A stretch of 64,000 nt of DNA, taken from NCBI RefSeq assembly GCF_014161445.1, contig NZ_JABBXA010000007.1:248001-312000 (forward strand), in the 5' to 3' direction. The notes below the pieces were generated by a model that did not search any database, had not been told where the DNA came from, and saw only the letters and a list, made by a program, of their open reading frames with translations. The translations under genes were made by a program, and so were the position numbers. Within the stretch, counting starts at the first letter, position 1, and each line of letters opens with the position of its first letter. This document shows, one piece after another, positions 52,726 through 60,780 of the stretch. The stretch is from Microbispora sp. H13382. Its GTDB lineage: Bacteria > Actinomycetota > Actinomycetes > Streptosporangiales > Streptosporangiaceae.

Positions 52726-53427
52726 TCAGGCACGGATGCGCACGCCGACCTCGTCGAGCCGCGTCAGCAGCTCGGCGGGGTCGGCGTACACGCGGAAGGC
52801 GCCGGCGCGCTCCAGCTCGTCCCTGCCGTAGCCGCCGGACAGCAGCCCGACGCCCAGCGCGTCCGCACGCCGTGCGGCCAGCAGGTCCCACACGCTGTCG
52901 CCGACGACCATGGTGAACCTCGGCTCGACGTCCAGCAGCGCGGCGCCCGCGAGGAACAGGTCCGGATCGGGCTTGGCCCGGCGCACCCGGTCGCGGTGGA
53001 CGAGCGGCACATCGGGCGGCAGTCCGAGCATGTCCAGCGCGTGCCGGGCGGTGCCGGCCCGGCTGCTGGTCGCGATCGCCCAGCGGACGTCGTTGTCGGA
53101 CAGGCGCCGCAGCAGCTCGGTCGCGCCCGGCAGCGGGCGCACCGAGTCGATCTGCTCCAGATACGCCTCGGCGTGCGCCCGCTGCAGGTCCTCGATCTGC
53201 TCGTCGCTCAGCGAGACGCCGGTCTCCCGCAGCAGCGCGTTGACGAGCAGGCCGCCGCTCATGCCGATCCGGCGGTGGACACGCCACACCGACAGGTCGA
53301 TGCCGACCCCGCGAAGAGCGGTGCGCCAGGCGATGACGTGCTGGTAGACGCTGTCGATCAAAGTGCCGTCGAGATCGAAGAGGAAGGCCGGGACGGGCGG
53401 CTCCGGGTAGTCGAATCGCGTGTTCAT
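52726..53427 (-). CDS. HAD-superfamily phosphatase (beta-phosphoglucomutase/phosphoglycolate type)
   Basis: A 233-residue HAD hydrolase with all motifs: FLFDLDGTLIDS, ATSS, RAKPDPDLF and VVGDSVWDLLAA. The helical cap (residues 25-95) is of the class 1 type. ATG 53427 opens close to the motif I strand; an upstream in-frame start at 53442 is less likely. Substrate unknown. It ends 96 bp from the kinase-like gene, in convergent orientation. Confidence 0.9.
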   Translation of the reverse strand: MNTRFDYPEPPVPAFLFDLDGTLIDSVYQHVIAWRTALRGVGIDLSVWRVHRRIGMSGGLLVNALLRETGVSLSDEQIEDLQRAHAEAYLEQIDSVRPLPGATELLRRLSDNDVRWAIATSSRAGTARHALDMLGLPPDVPLVHRDRVRRAKPDPDLFLAGAALLDVEPRFTMVVGDSVWDLLAARRADALGVGLLSGGYGRDELERAGAFRVYADPAELLTRLDEVGVRIRA

Positions 53428-53514
53428 CCGGGCAGTTCTCACCGGCCGGCGCCCGCCGAAACACGTCCGGCCGCTTTCACCGCGGCGGGCGGACCGAAAC
53501 CGTGGAGACCGTGC

Positions 53515-53913
53515 TCAGCCGAGGCCGGCGCGGTACTCCTCGTCGGTCACCGGCCCGTGCCAGTGGGTCTTGCCGCTCGCCGTGACGGCGATGTGCACCA
53601 GCGTGTCGTCGTCGACGGCGCCGTGCCAGTGCTTCTCGCCCGGCTGGACGTGGACCCAGTCGCCCGGCCCGATGAGCGTGCCACCGGTCTCACCCCAGCG
53701 CGTCACCACGCCGCGTCCCGACAGCACGTACAGCGCCTGCTCCCCGTCGTGGGTGTGCCACCCCGAGCGGGCCTGCGGGTCGTAGGAGAAACGCTGGGCG
53801 CGCAGGCCGTCCGGCTCCACCTCCTTCAGCGTCTCCGCCTCCCACACGCCGTCGGTGAACCTGTCCGGTCCCGGCCGGGTGGCCTTGATCTCGCCTTCGC
53901 GTACGAACCTCAT
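53515..53913 (-). CDS. Cupin-domain protein
   Basis: A 132-residue single-domain cupin: GWHTHDGEQALYVLSGRG provides His, His and Glu metal ligands and VQPGEKHWHGA the last His. Two further HWHG stretches near the end add His residues. Probably a metal-dependent dioxygenase or binding protein. It follows the methyltransferase gene by 27 bp, so the two form an operon. Confidence 0.88.
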   Translation of the reverse strand: MRFVREGEIKATRPGPDRFTDGVWEAETLKEVEPDGLRAQRFSYDPQARSGWHTHDGEQALYVLSGRGVVTRWGETGGTLIGPGDWVHVQPGEKHWHGAVDDDTLVHIAVTASGKTHWHGPVTDEEYRAGLG

Positions 53914-53940
53914 CGCGCACTCCCTTCGCCGCGGGCCGCG

Positions 53941-54624
53941 TCATGCCGGCGCCGCCCGCACCCATCCACGATCGCAGCCGAGGAAGCCCTCCATCGTGAG
54001 CCCGGCCTCGCGCAGCAGTTCCCCGAACCGGTCGTCGGTACGGCGCCTGCTGACGAACGTGTGCGTCCATCGCCGGTCCCCCACGACGTACTCCATCGTC
54101 GCGTCGAGCAGATCCGGCTCGGGGCGGCTCACGTCCGTCATCCGGACCACCCGTCCGTCGCCGCGCCTCTCCGACGGCCCCACCGTGTCGTACCACTCGG
54201 GCGGACGGCGCTGGAGGATCACGCGCCCGTCCGGCGCGACGTGACGGCGGCAGGTCCGCAGGAACGCCCGGCACAGATCGTCGTCGGCGGTGTCGATCAC
54301 GTACGACATCAGCAGGACCACGTCGAACCTCCGGGACAGGGACAGGTCCTGGATGCGGGACAGGACCGTCTCCGCCCCCTGGATGTGCGCGAGCATCTCG
54401 GGCGACTCGTCCACGGCCACCACCTCGTGGCCGAGCGCGAGGAGGGCGTGGGTGATCCGGCCCACCCCCGCGCCGAGTTCGAGGATCGCCGCGCCCTCGG
54501 GTATCGCGGCGTGGACGATCCCGGGTTCGCCGTCGGGCGTGAGCGTCGCGTAGTAGTCGACCGCGCACCCGTCCGGAGTGATCGGCCCGGGGCCGGTGCC
54601 GTGATAGATCCGTTCTGGCAGCAT
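53941..54624 (-). CDS. SAM-dependent methyltransferase
   Basis: A 227-residue class I methyltransferase. Motif I is ILELGAGVGRITHAL, with the acidic motif II EVVAVDESPEML, and DVVLLMSYVIDT for motif IV. ATG 54624 (MLPERIYHG) is used rather than an earlier in-frame start. It is co-transcribed with the cupin gene. Substrate unknown. Confidence 0.88.
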   Translation of the reverse strand: MLPERIYHGTGPGPITPDGCAVDYYATLTPDGEPGIVHAAIPEGAAILELGAGVGRITHALLALGHEVVAVDESPEMLAHIQGAETVLSRIQDLSLSRRFDVVLLMSYVIDTADDDLCRAFLRTCRRHVAPDGRVILQRRPPEWYDTVGPSERRGDGRVVRMTDVSRPEPDLLDATMEYVVGDRRWTHTFVSRRRTDDRFGELLREAGLTMEGFLGCDRGWVRAAPA

Positions 54625-54733
54625 GATCACCATCCTGCATCACGGACTCACCGATAGTCCGACTGTGGCGATTTGTCCGATTTCTGCCGGGTATTTCTTC
54701 CATGATGAGTTCTGCCGGACGGAGGTGACAGGC

Positions 54734-55171
54734 ATGAGCGTTCCGATGCGACGGGAGTCCAGAGGTCTCGTTCCCGACCTGTTCGACCTGCTGGAGGCGC
54801 CGATGGCCGCACTGCGGCCGATGGCCGGGCAGCAGATGCGGCTTGAGGACTACGTCGAGGACGACCGGTACGTGCTGCGCGCCGAACTGCCCGGGATCGA
54901 CCCGGACAAGGACGTGGAGATCAGCGTGTCGAACGGCGTGCTGACCATCCACGCGGAACGGCGCCACGAGGAGCGGCAGGCGCACCGCACCGAGTTCCGG
55001 TACGGAGCCTTCACCCGGTCGGTCGTGCTGCCGCAGAACGTGGACGAGAACGACGTGAAGGCCACCTACGACAAGGGGGTCCTCGAGGTGAGCGTGCGGC
55101 TCGCCGAGGAGCGGGAGGAGCGCAGGCGAATCCCGATCGAGAAGCCGGGAGCCGGGCAGCCGCAGAGCTGA
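54734..55171 (+). CDS. Hsp20/alpha-crystallin small heat-shock protein
   Basis: A 145-residue chaperone. The alpha-crystallin domain (about 37-130) begins RLEDYVEDDRYVLRAELPGIDPDKDVEI and ends with GVLEVSVR, followed by an I-P-I motif in the tail for oligomer contact. It holds unfolded proteins without ATP. ATG 54734 follows GGAGGTGACAGGC. No HAIR or CIRCE element is visible upstream. UspA and DUF1876 genes lie next to it. Confidence 0.93.
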   Translation: MSVPMRRESRGLVPDLFDLLEAPMAALRPMAGQQMRLEDYVEDDRYVLRAELPGIDPDKDVEISVSNGVLTIHAERRHEERQAHRTEFRYGAFTRSVVLPQNVDENDVKATYDKGVLEVSVRLAEEREERRRIPIEKPGAGQPQS

Positions 55172-55182
55172 GGCGGCTCACG

Positions 55183-55215
55183 CCGGGCCCGTCCGCGCCG
55201 CGCGGACGGGCCCGG
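55183..55215. terminator. 15-bp hairpin after hsp20
   Basis: Arms CCGGGCCCGTCCGCG (55183-55197) and CGCGGACGGGCCCGG (55201-55215) with a 3-base loop, between convergent hsp20 and uspA genes. Confidence 0.85.
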
Positions 55216-55314
55216 GTCGTGTCCCGCCCGTCCCGGAGCGCGTCCTGACCGGCTCGGTGCCACCCGGCCCTGCTCGGGTCGGCCCCGCTCACCTGCTCAG
55301 GTCGTCGGCCCTGC

Positions 55315-56175
55315 TCAGGACGACGACGGGGACCGCACGACGGCGACCGGGCACTCGGCGTGGTGCAGCACTCCCCGGCTGACCGAGCCGAGCATCGCCG
55401 AGCCCAGCGCGCCCCGTCCGTGGGAGCCGACCACGAGCAGGCCGGCCCCGCGCGAGGCCTGGACGAGCGCGTCGACCGGGTGCCCGTAGACGATCTCCTC
55501 CCGCACCGGCACCTCGGGACACCGCCCGCGCGGGTCCGCCAGCTTCTCCCGGGTCACGTGCCGGTGGGCCTCGCGCACCTCCTCCACGTCGTAGGTGATC
55601 TCGGGCGCGAGCGGATGGGCGGGCAACTGCCATGCGTGCACGGCCCGCAGCGCGCCGCCGTGCGCTTTGGCCTGTTCGAGGGCGTACGCCAGGGCGGGCT
55701 CGCATTCGGGCGAGTCGTCCACGCCCACCACGATCTCTCCCCTGCCTCCGCTCCACCCGGGCCGTACGACGACGACCGGGCAGGGGGCGTGACCGGCGAC
55801 GTGGGTGCTGACCGACCCGACGACGATGCCGGCGAAGCCGCCGAGTCCCCTGCTGCCGAGCACGATCTCGACGGCCTCCCTGGCCTTGTCGCGCAGGACG
55901 CGGGCGGGGATGCCCTCGACGATCTCCGTGCTGATCTTCACGTCCGGCTGCCGCTCGCGGGCCACCGCCTCCGCGGCGGACAGGGCCCGCTCGGCGTGGG
56001 AGGTGAGCGGATCGCCGCCGGAGACGGGGAACTTGGGGATGCCGTACGCCCAGTGGTCCACGACGGAGACGAAGCGCAGCGGGCAGCCGCGTCGGGCCGC
56101 GTCGTCGGCGGCCCACCGCACGGCGGCCGTCGCGGCGGGCGAGCCGTCGGTGCCGACGATGATCGAGCCGGACAT
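55315..56175 (-). CDS. Universal stress protein with two UspA domains
   Basis: A 286-residue tandem UspA protein. Domain 1 (1-145) has IIVGTDGSPAA and GSRGLGGFAGIVVGSVS; domain 2 (150-286) has IVVGVDDSPEC and GSHGRGALGSAMLGSVS. The G-2x-G-9x-G-S pattern predicts ATP binding in both. ATG 56175 follows AGGAAGGAGC. It is divergent from the DUF1876 gene. Confidence 0.94.
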   Translation of the reverse strand: MSGSIIVGTDGSPAATAAVRWAADDAARRGCPLRFVSVVDHWAYGIPKFPVSGGDPLTSHAERALSAAEAVARERQPDVKISTEIVEGIPARVLRDKAREAVEIVLGSRGLGGFAGIVVGSVSTHVAGHAPCPVVVVRPGWSGGRGEIVVGVDDSPECEPALAYALEQAKAHGGALRAVHAWQLPAHPLAPEITYDVEEVREAHRHVTREKLADPRGRCPEVPVREEIVYGHPVDALVQASRGAGLLVVGSHGRGALGSAMLGSVSRGVLHHAECPVAVVRSPSSS

Positions 56176-56328
56176 GGACGCTCCTTCCTGGCCTGTGCCT
56201 TCCTCACCTGGCCTCTCCATGTCACCACCACCGGCGGCGGCGCTCCAGGGCCGCAGGTCCTCATTACCGGGCCCGATGCCGGGGCCGTCCGGCCGGGAGG
56301 GATGCTGGAGTCCTGGAGGTGGTCCGAC

Positions 56329-56598
56329 ATGGAATCGAAGCGCTGGACCGTCGAGATCTTCGTGAACGAGGACGACAACGACGACGTCACCACCGCGACC
56401 GCCGTGCTGTACACGCCCGCGGGACGACGCCACGAGAGCGTCGGCCGAGCCCGCCGCAACCCGGTCGACCGGCCCGTGCCGGAGATCGGCGACGAGCTCG
56501 CGGCCGGACGGGCCCTCGCCGACCTGGGGGCGAAACTCATCGGGGACGGTGCGGAGGACGTGGCCCAGCTCGCAGGCCCCGCCTACGAGTCGTACTGA
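56329..56598 (+). CDS. DUF1876 domain protein (Rv1738/Rv2632c-like)
   Basis: An 89-residue acidic protein: WTVEIFVNEDDNDDVTTATAVLYT, an Arg-rich HESVGRARRNPVDRPVPEIGDELA and ALADLGAKL. This matches the DUF1876 family whose mycobacterial members Rv1738 and Rv2632c belong to dormancy responses and have a ribosome-hibernation-factor-like fold. ATG 56329 has GGAGG 9 bases upstream. The divergent UspA and nearby Hsp20 support a stress role. Confidence 0.87.
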   Translation: MESKRWTVEIFVNEDDNDDVTTATAVLYTPAGRRHESVGRARRNPVDRPVPEIGDELAAGRALADLGAKLIGDGAEDVAQLAGPAYESY

Positions 56599-56672
56599 GG
56601 TCCCGGCCCGCGTCCGGCGGCGGCCGACGCCTGCCGGGGCCGGAGCGCCGGAGGACGGGCCCGCCGGCGAAG

Positions 56673-56712
56673 CCGGATCCCGGGGGCTCCGCGGCGAGCC
56701 CCCGGAGTCCGG
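56673..56712. terminator. 16-bp imperfect hairpin between convergent DUF1876 and subtilase genes
   Basis: Arms CCGGATCCCGGGGGCT (56673-56688) and AGCCCCCGGAGTCCGG (56697-56712) pair at 14 of 16 positions around an 8-base loop. Confidence 0.8.
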
Positions 56713-56722
56713 CCGCACGTCC

Positions 56723-58918
56723 TCATTCCGCCGGGCCGGCCGGGTCCTCGCCGAGGAGCCCCGCGGCCCGCATCTCCTCCCGCAACCAGGCCATCGCCGC
56801 CTGCTCGTACGCGGCCGGGCCCGCTCCCGCGACCGGAGTGCCGTTCGCCGTGCGCGGACCGGCGGGGACGTCGCCGGCCGCGCCGTCAGGCGCACGGCCC
56901 CCGCCGGGGCCGGGCGCGTACGGCCGCCCCGCGGCCGTTCCCCTTCGCTTGGCCCCTGTCCCGGGGCCGCCGGACGCTCCGCCCTGGTCGGCCGCCGGGA
57001 CGCCACCGGCCGCCGCGGCCCGTCGGCGCGGGCCGCCGGGCACGAGACGACCTGCGGGCACCGGCCCGTTGGGCGTCGCGCCTCCGCCGTACGCCGCCTG
57101 GGGCGCCATGCCGGAAGACACCCCCGGGCCCGCCTGGCCGCCCTGGCCCGCCCGCCCGGAGTCGCCGCCCGGGCCGCAGGCTTCCGGCACGAGCAGTCCC
57201 GCGCCGGTCATCTCGGCCGTGAGCTGCCCGAGCAGCGCGTCCGCCTCGACCGGCTCGGGGGTGATCTGCGCGAGGGCCGGCGCGAGCGCGCGCAGCGCGT
57301 TCGGCATGCCCGCGCCGGTGCGGTGGAGATCGCCGAGGTTCAGCGGGACGCAACTCGACCTGATGATGTGGAAGAGGTGGTCGACCCGCCGCGCGTCCCG
57401 CCCGCTGAAGGGACCCCGGAAGTCGCCGTGGTGCGCGAGCACCAGCGCCGCCAGGCCGGCGACGTGCGGCGCGGCCATCGAGGTGCCGTCCAGCGCGGCG
57501 TACCCGTCCGGGGGCACGGCCGACAGGACGGCCACGCCCGGGGCGCACACGTCTATCTCGGGGCCGTGGCAGGTGAAGCGCGGCGAGAAGTAGCCGTCGC
57601 CGGTCACCGGCCCGCGGATCTCGGCCTCGTGGGCGGTGCCGGGCGGGAACGCGTCGGCCTTGCCGACGGCCGCGACGGTCAGCACGCCGGGCAGGGTGCC
57701 GGGGAAGCCGACCGGTCCCCCGTCGTTGCCGGCGGCCACCACGCACGCCACGCCCGCCTCGCGCGCCTGCTCGATCTTCGCGGCGACGAGCGGTGAGTGG
57801 TGCCTGCTCGCCAGGCTCAGGTTGACCACGTCGATCCGCTGCTCGACGCAGTAGTCGAGCGCCTCGATGAGGTCGCTGAACCGCCCGCCCGGAAAGATCT
57901 TGCACGCGTGCACCTCGGCCTCGACGGCGAAGCCGACGACGCCGCGGCCGTCGTCCGCGCCGGAGACTATGGCCGCGCAGTGGGAGCCGTGGTAGGCGGC
58001 GTCGACGGACCAGCCGTCCGGCTCGCCGCCCACGAGGTCGACCCCGGCACGGACGCGGTCACGCAGGTCGGGATGCCGGAGGTCGGCCCCGGAGTCGACG
58101 ACGGCGATCCTGATCCCCGCGCCGCGCAGCGTGGGCGGCAGGCGGTCGAGGTTCATCGCCTGCTGGCCCCAGCCGAAGACCTGCTTGCCGGGGAAGCCGT
58201 CGAAGGTCTCCGACAGGCGCATCGGCTCGATCAGGTTGTCGCGGGTCGTGGACAGGGCCGGGCGGTCGATGTGCACGCTCCAGTAGCCGGAGCGCGGCCG
58301 GACGGTCACCCCGCTGATCGACTCCGGGGTCTCCCCCACCATCGTGACCACGGCGCGGCCGTCGGCCCCGGTGGACGTCTGGGCGGGCCAGCCGTGCCCG
58401 GTCACCAGGACGCTCGCGCCGGGCAGCGGCGTGCCGTCGGCGTCCCTGACCAGGAAGGCGAACGTGCTCTCCACGCCCGGCGGCACCACCGCCGGGGCGG
58501 GCCGCCGCCTGCGCGGCGGCCGGGGCACGTCGCTGTAGGTGAGCAACCGGTCGCGCTCGAAGTAGAGCTGCGGATACTGCCGCCGCAGCGCCTCGACGTG
58601 CTCGGCGGTCATCTCCGCCACGACCACAGCGGGGAACCCGGGCGCCTGAGCCCCCGGGTTCCCCGCCGTCCCCCGCAGGCGGCGCAGCACGCGCACCTCG
58701 GGGTCGTCCTCCAGCAGCCTGCGCACCGTGTCACCGTCGAGAGCCGGCGCGGCCGCTCCCGGCGCCGCCGGATGCGACTGGGGCAGCGCGGCCACCATGT
58801 AGCGCCGCGGCCGGGGCTCCACCGGCTGCGGCGCCTGGCGGGATGCCTGCCGCCCCCGCGGGGACGCCGGGCGCGGCTCCTCGCTTCCGTCCTTGGGCTT
58901 GTCGTTACTGGTCACCAC
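56723..58918 (-). CDS. S8 subtilisin-family protease without signal peptide
   Basis: A 731-residue subtilase. The catalytic triad is complete: Asp275 in IAVVDSGADLRHPDL, His310 in YHGSHCAAIVSG, Ser480 in GTSMAAPHVAGL, with the oxyanion Asn in AAGNDGG. The N-terminus is hydrophilic with no export signal. Residues about 85-120 look like an inhibitor-type propeptide region and 150-215 like a carboxypeptidase-regulatory beta-sandwich (DGTPLPGASVLVTGHG). The C-terminal 150 residues are Gly/Pro/Ala-rich and disordered, ending in a short amphipathic helix (AAMAWLREEMRAAGLL). GTG 58918 follows GGGGAGA. It lies downstream of two genes for a Gln-rich protein and a small helical protein, separated from them by a hairpin. 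It may mature proteins inside the cell or leave by a non-Sec route. Confidence 0.9.
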   Translation of the reverse strand: MVTSNDKPKDGSEEPRPASPRGRQASRQAPQPVEPRPRRYMVAALPQSHPAAPGAAAPALDGDTVRRLLEDDPEVRVLRRLRGTAGNPGAQAPGFPAVVVAEMTAEHVEALRRQYPQLYFERDRLLTYSDVPRPPRRRRPAPAVVPPGVESTFAFLVRDADGTPLPGASVLVTGHGWPAQTSTGADGRAVVTMVGETPESISGVTVRPRSGYWSVHIDRPALSTTRDNLIEPMRLSETFDGFPGKQVFGWGQQAMNLDRLPPTLRGAGIRIAVVDSGADLRHPDLRDRVRAGVDLVGGEPDGWSVDAAYHGSHCAAIVSGADDGRGVVGFAVEAEVHACKIFPGGRFSDLIEALDYCVEQRIDVVNLSLASRHHSPLVAAKIEQAREAGVACVVAAGNDGGPVGFPGTLPGVLTVAAVGKADAFPPGTAHEAEIRGPVTGDGYFSPRFTCHGPEIDVCAPGVAVLSAVPPDGYAALDGTSMAAPHVAGLAALVLAHHGDFRGPFSGRDARRVDHLFHIIRSSCVPLNLGDLHRTGAGMPNALRALAPALAQITPEPVEADALLGQLTAEMTGAGLLVPEACGPGGDSGRAGQGGQAGPGVSSGMAPQAAYGGGATPNGPVPAGRLVPGGPRRRAAAAGGVPAADQGGASGGPGTGAKRRGTAAGRPYAPGPGGGRAPDGAAGDVPAGPRTANGTPVAGAGPAAYEQAAMAWLREEMRAAGLLGEDPAGPAE

Positions 58919-59023
58919 GTCTCGACTCTCCCCAGCTCAGGCTGGTGTGGCCGACCGCGCCCCGTACGGCGCGGCGGGCGGTTCAGGCTCTGTCATCCCA
59001 TTCGCCGCTCTCGGGACGGCGGG

Positions 59024-59054
59024 GGCCCGGACCGGCCGCCGACCGGTCCGGGCC
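59024..59054 (-). terminator. 12-bp hairpin upstream of the subtilase gene
   Basis: Arms GGCCCGGACCGG (59024-59035) and CCGGTCCGGGCC (59043-59054) with a 7-base loop, just after the stop of the 97-residue gene. It would limit read-through into the subtilase. Confidence 0.8.
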
Positions 59055-59069
59055 ACCGAAGTGATCACG

Positions 59070-59363
59070 TCACAGCAGTGGAACCGTGGGCCGTCCGGGG
59101 GTGACGACGCCGAGCGCGAACTGGATCTGCGCCAGGCACGCGTCGTACCGCCCGGCCCGGTACAGCTGTACCGCCTGCACCAGCAGCGGGATGATCCCCG
59201 CGACCTGGGGCGCCTGCGGGAGTGACGCCTGCAGCCAGCCGTACAGCCGCTGGAGCGTCACGGCGCAGTGCGCCTGTAGCGGCGCGACCGGCGCCGGATG
59301 CCCCGTCACGACTCCCACGGCCGGGGGCGTCACCGGACCCATCCCGGGACCCATCGACTCCAC
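59070..59363 (-). CDS. Small helical protein of unknown function next to the Gln-rich protein
   Basis: A 97-residue protein. A Pro/Gly/Val N-terminus (1-28) leads to predicted helices covering LQAHCAVTLQRLYGWLQASL and AGIIPLLVQAVQLYRAGRYDACLAQIQFAL, with a TPR-like YRAGRYDACLAQI repeat half. GTG 59363 follows GGAGG. It starts 13 bp after the stop of the Gln-rich gene and must be co-transcribed with it. I do not recognise the family. Confidence 0.75.
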   Translation of the reverse strand: MESMGPGMGPVTPPAVGVVTGHPAPVAPLQAHCAVTLQRLYGWLQASLPQAPQVAGIIPLLVQAVQLYRAGRYDACLAQIQFALGVVTPGRPTVPLL

Positions 59364-59376
59364 GGTGTTCCTCCGA

Positions 59377-59994
59377 TCAGAGAGCGGCACCGGCCGGCAC
59401 CGGGACCTGCTGGTGCGGCTGGCCGTAGGCCTGGCCATAGGCCTGGCCGTAGACCTGCGACAGCGGCTGCGTGGTCATCGGGACCTGCTGCCCGTACGCC
59501 GCCTGCACGTGCTGGGGCATCACGGGCTGGGGCATCACGGGCTGGATGCCGAGGTGCAGGGCCTGCTGGCCGGGGTGCTGCGCGTACGCCTGGGTGGCGT
59601 ACGGCTGGCCGTAGACCTGCGGGATCTGCTGGGCCTGGGCCTGGATGGCCTGCAGGGCCTGCAGAACCTGCGGCGGAAGCACCTGCTGCTGAACCTGCTG
59701 CTGGATCTGCTCACGGACCTGGTGCTGGTAGAGCACGCCCTCCAGCATCTGGCGGGCCGCGGGAGCGCCGTACCGCACGCTGCACCGCGCGACCTTGGTC
59801 CAGAAGGTCACCGGGCTCACCAGGTGCTCCTGCGGGAGGATCTGCTCCTCCTGCTGCTGGATCATCGCCAGCGGCGACAGCTGCTGCTGCGCCGCCGGGA
59901 TCTGCTGACCGAGCTGGAGAGGCGAGATCTGCTGCTGAGCGCCGTACCCCAGCGTGGTCGCCATGGACGCGGGGTTCATAGTTGTGAACGTCAT
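59377..59994 (-). CDS. Glutamine-rich low-complexity protein of unknown function
   Basis: A 205-residue protein in which about a quarter of residues are Gln. A folded-looking island (about 60-95: VTFWTKVARCSVRYGAPAAR) sits between Gln-rich arms. The C-terminal arm has YGQ repeats (VYGQAYGQAYGQ) and MPQPV repeats, similar in composition to prion-like or condensate-forming proteins. ATG 59994 follows AAGGAG. It heads the cassette with the 97-residue protein and the subtilase. No family is recognised. The reverse strand is open throughout because CAG reads as CTG, which is an artefact. Confidence 0.75.
   Translation of the reverse strand: MTFTTMNPASMATTLGYGAQQQISPLQLGQQIPAAQQQLSPLAMIQQQEEQILPQEHLVSPVTFWTKVARCSVRYGAPAARQMLEGVLYQHQVREQIQQQVQQQVLPPQVLQALQAIQAQAQQIPQVYGQPYATQAYAQHPGQQALHLGIQPVMPQPVMPQHVQAAYGQQVPMTTQPLSQVYGQAYGQAYGQPHQQVPVPAGAAL
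59413..59460. repeat. 12-bp tandem repeat coding YGQA units
   Basis: Near-identical units of GGCCTGGCCRTA (plus strand) code the YGQA repeats of the Gln-rich protein; a second 15-bp direct repeat near 59514-59542 codes MPQPV. Confidence 0.8.
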
Positions 59995-60031
59995 TGTCAC
60001 TCCTTCGGAGCCAGTAGGTCCGGCCCATCGC

Positions 60032-60068
60032 CGATGTGATTACATCGCGTGACAGATCGGTAGCACAA
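60032..60068 (-). promoter_or_regulatory. Promoter of the Gln-rich cassette with palindrome over the -10
   Basis: On the minus strand TTGTGC (60068-60063), 18 bp and TGTAAT (60044-60039). The palindrome CGATGT-GATT-ACATCG (60032-60047) covers the -10, so a repressor probably acts here. Confidence 0.55.
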
Positions 60069-60132
60069 CGTTATAGGCGTAATGAGTGGCTAAGGCGGAT
60101 TTGAGACTCGATCGCCGACACGTCTCTTTGCC

Positions 60133-60162
60133 TTGACAAAAATATTCGTCGGAAGCCATGCT
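60133..60162 (+). promoter_or_regulatory. Leaderless promoter of the ArsR-SRPBCC pair
   Basis: A consensus TTGACA (60133-60138), 18 bp and CATGCT (60157-60162) lie 6 bp before the ATG at 60169. Confidence 0.5.
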
Positions 60163-60168
60163 TGGGAC

Positions 60169-60780
60169 ATGAAGGATGTGGCGGTGATCGAGGACCCGGC
60201 GGCGGCGGAGGCCTCCCTGGATCCGATCCGGGTTCGGTTGCTGGCCGAGCTGGCGGAGCCCAACTCGGCGACGATGCTGGCGGCCAAGGTCGGGCTGCCG
60301 AGGCAGAAGGTGAACTACCACCTCAAGACCCTGGAGCGGCACGGCCTCGTGGAGCTGGTCGAGGAGCGGCGCAAGGGCAACGTCAACGAGCGGGTCATGC
60401 GGGCGACGGCGGCGTCGTTCGTGATCTCTCCCGCCGCGCTGGCGTCGGTCGCGCCCGATCCGTCGCGCGCACCCGACCGGCTGTCGGCGCGCTGGCTGCT
60501 GGCCCTGGCCGCCCAGCTCGTGCGCGACGTCGGCACGCTCATCACCGGTGCGTCCCAGGCGCGCAAGAAGCTCGCGACGTTCGCCGTCGACGCGCAGGTG
60601 CGCTTCGCCTCGGCCGCCGACCGGGCCGCGTTCGCCGAGGAGCTGTCGGCCGCCGTGGCTGCGCTCGTCAGCAAATATCACGACGAATCGGCCGAGGGCG
60701 GGCGCGAGCACCGCCTGATCCTCGCCGTCCATCCCGCCGTCCCCCGGACGGTTTCCCCCCAAAGTGACGAGGAGGCCTGA
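60169..60780 (+). CDS. ArsR-type winged-helix regulator
   Basis: About 203 residues. Residues 15-75 form an ArsR-like winged helix (DPIRVRLLAELAEPNSATMLAAKVGLPRQKVNYHLKTLERHGLVELVEERRKGNVNE, abbreviated here by its key parts SATMLAAKVGLPRQKVNYHL). No metal-binding Cys are present. The rest is helical and probably dimerises. ATG 60169 is preferred to an earlier in-frame TTG that falls on the -35 box. It overlaps the SRPBCC gene by one base (TGATG), a pairing very common in actinomycetes. Confidence 0.88.
   Translation: MKDVAVIEDPAAAEASLDPIRVRLLAELAEPNSATMLAAKVGLPRQKVNYHLKTLERHGLVELVEERRKGNVNERVMRATAASFVISPAALASVAPDPSRAPDRLSARWLLALAAQLVRDVGTLITGASQARKKLATFAVDAQVRFASAADRAAFAEELSAAVAALVSKYHDESAEGGREHRLILAVHPAVPRTVSPQSDEEA

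Noticed and set aside
54625-54733. HAIR or CIRCE heat-shock element upstream of hsp20
   Set aside because: No CTTGAGT-N7-ACTCAAG or CIRCE-type inverted repeat is present in the gap.
59086-60039. A Leu/Arg/His-rich 317-codon plus-strand frame that looks like a membrane protein
   Set aside because: The Leu runs come from CTG, the complement of the CAG Gln codons on the minus strand. The minus genes have ribosome sites and tight spacing.
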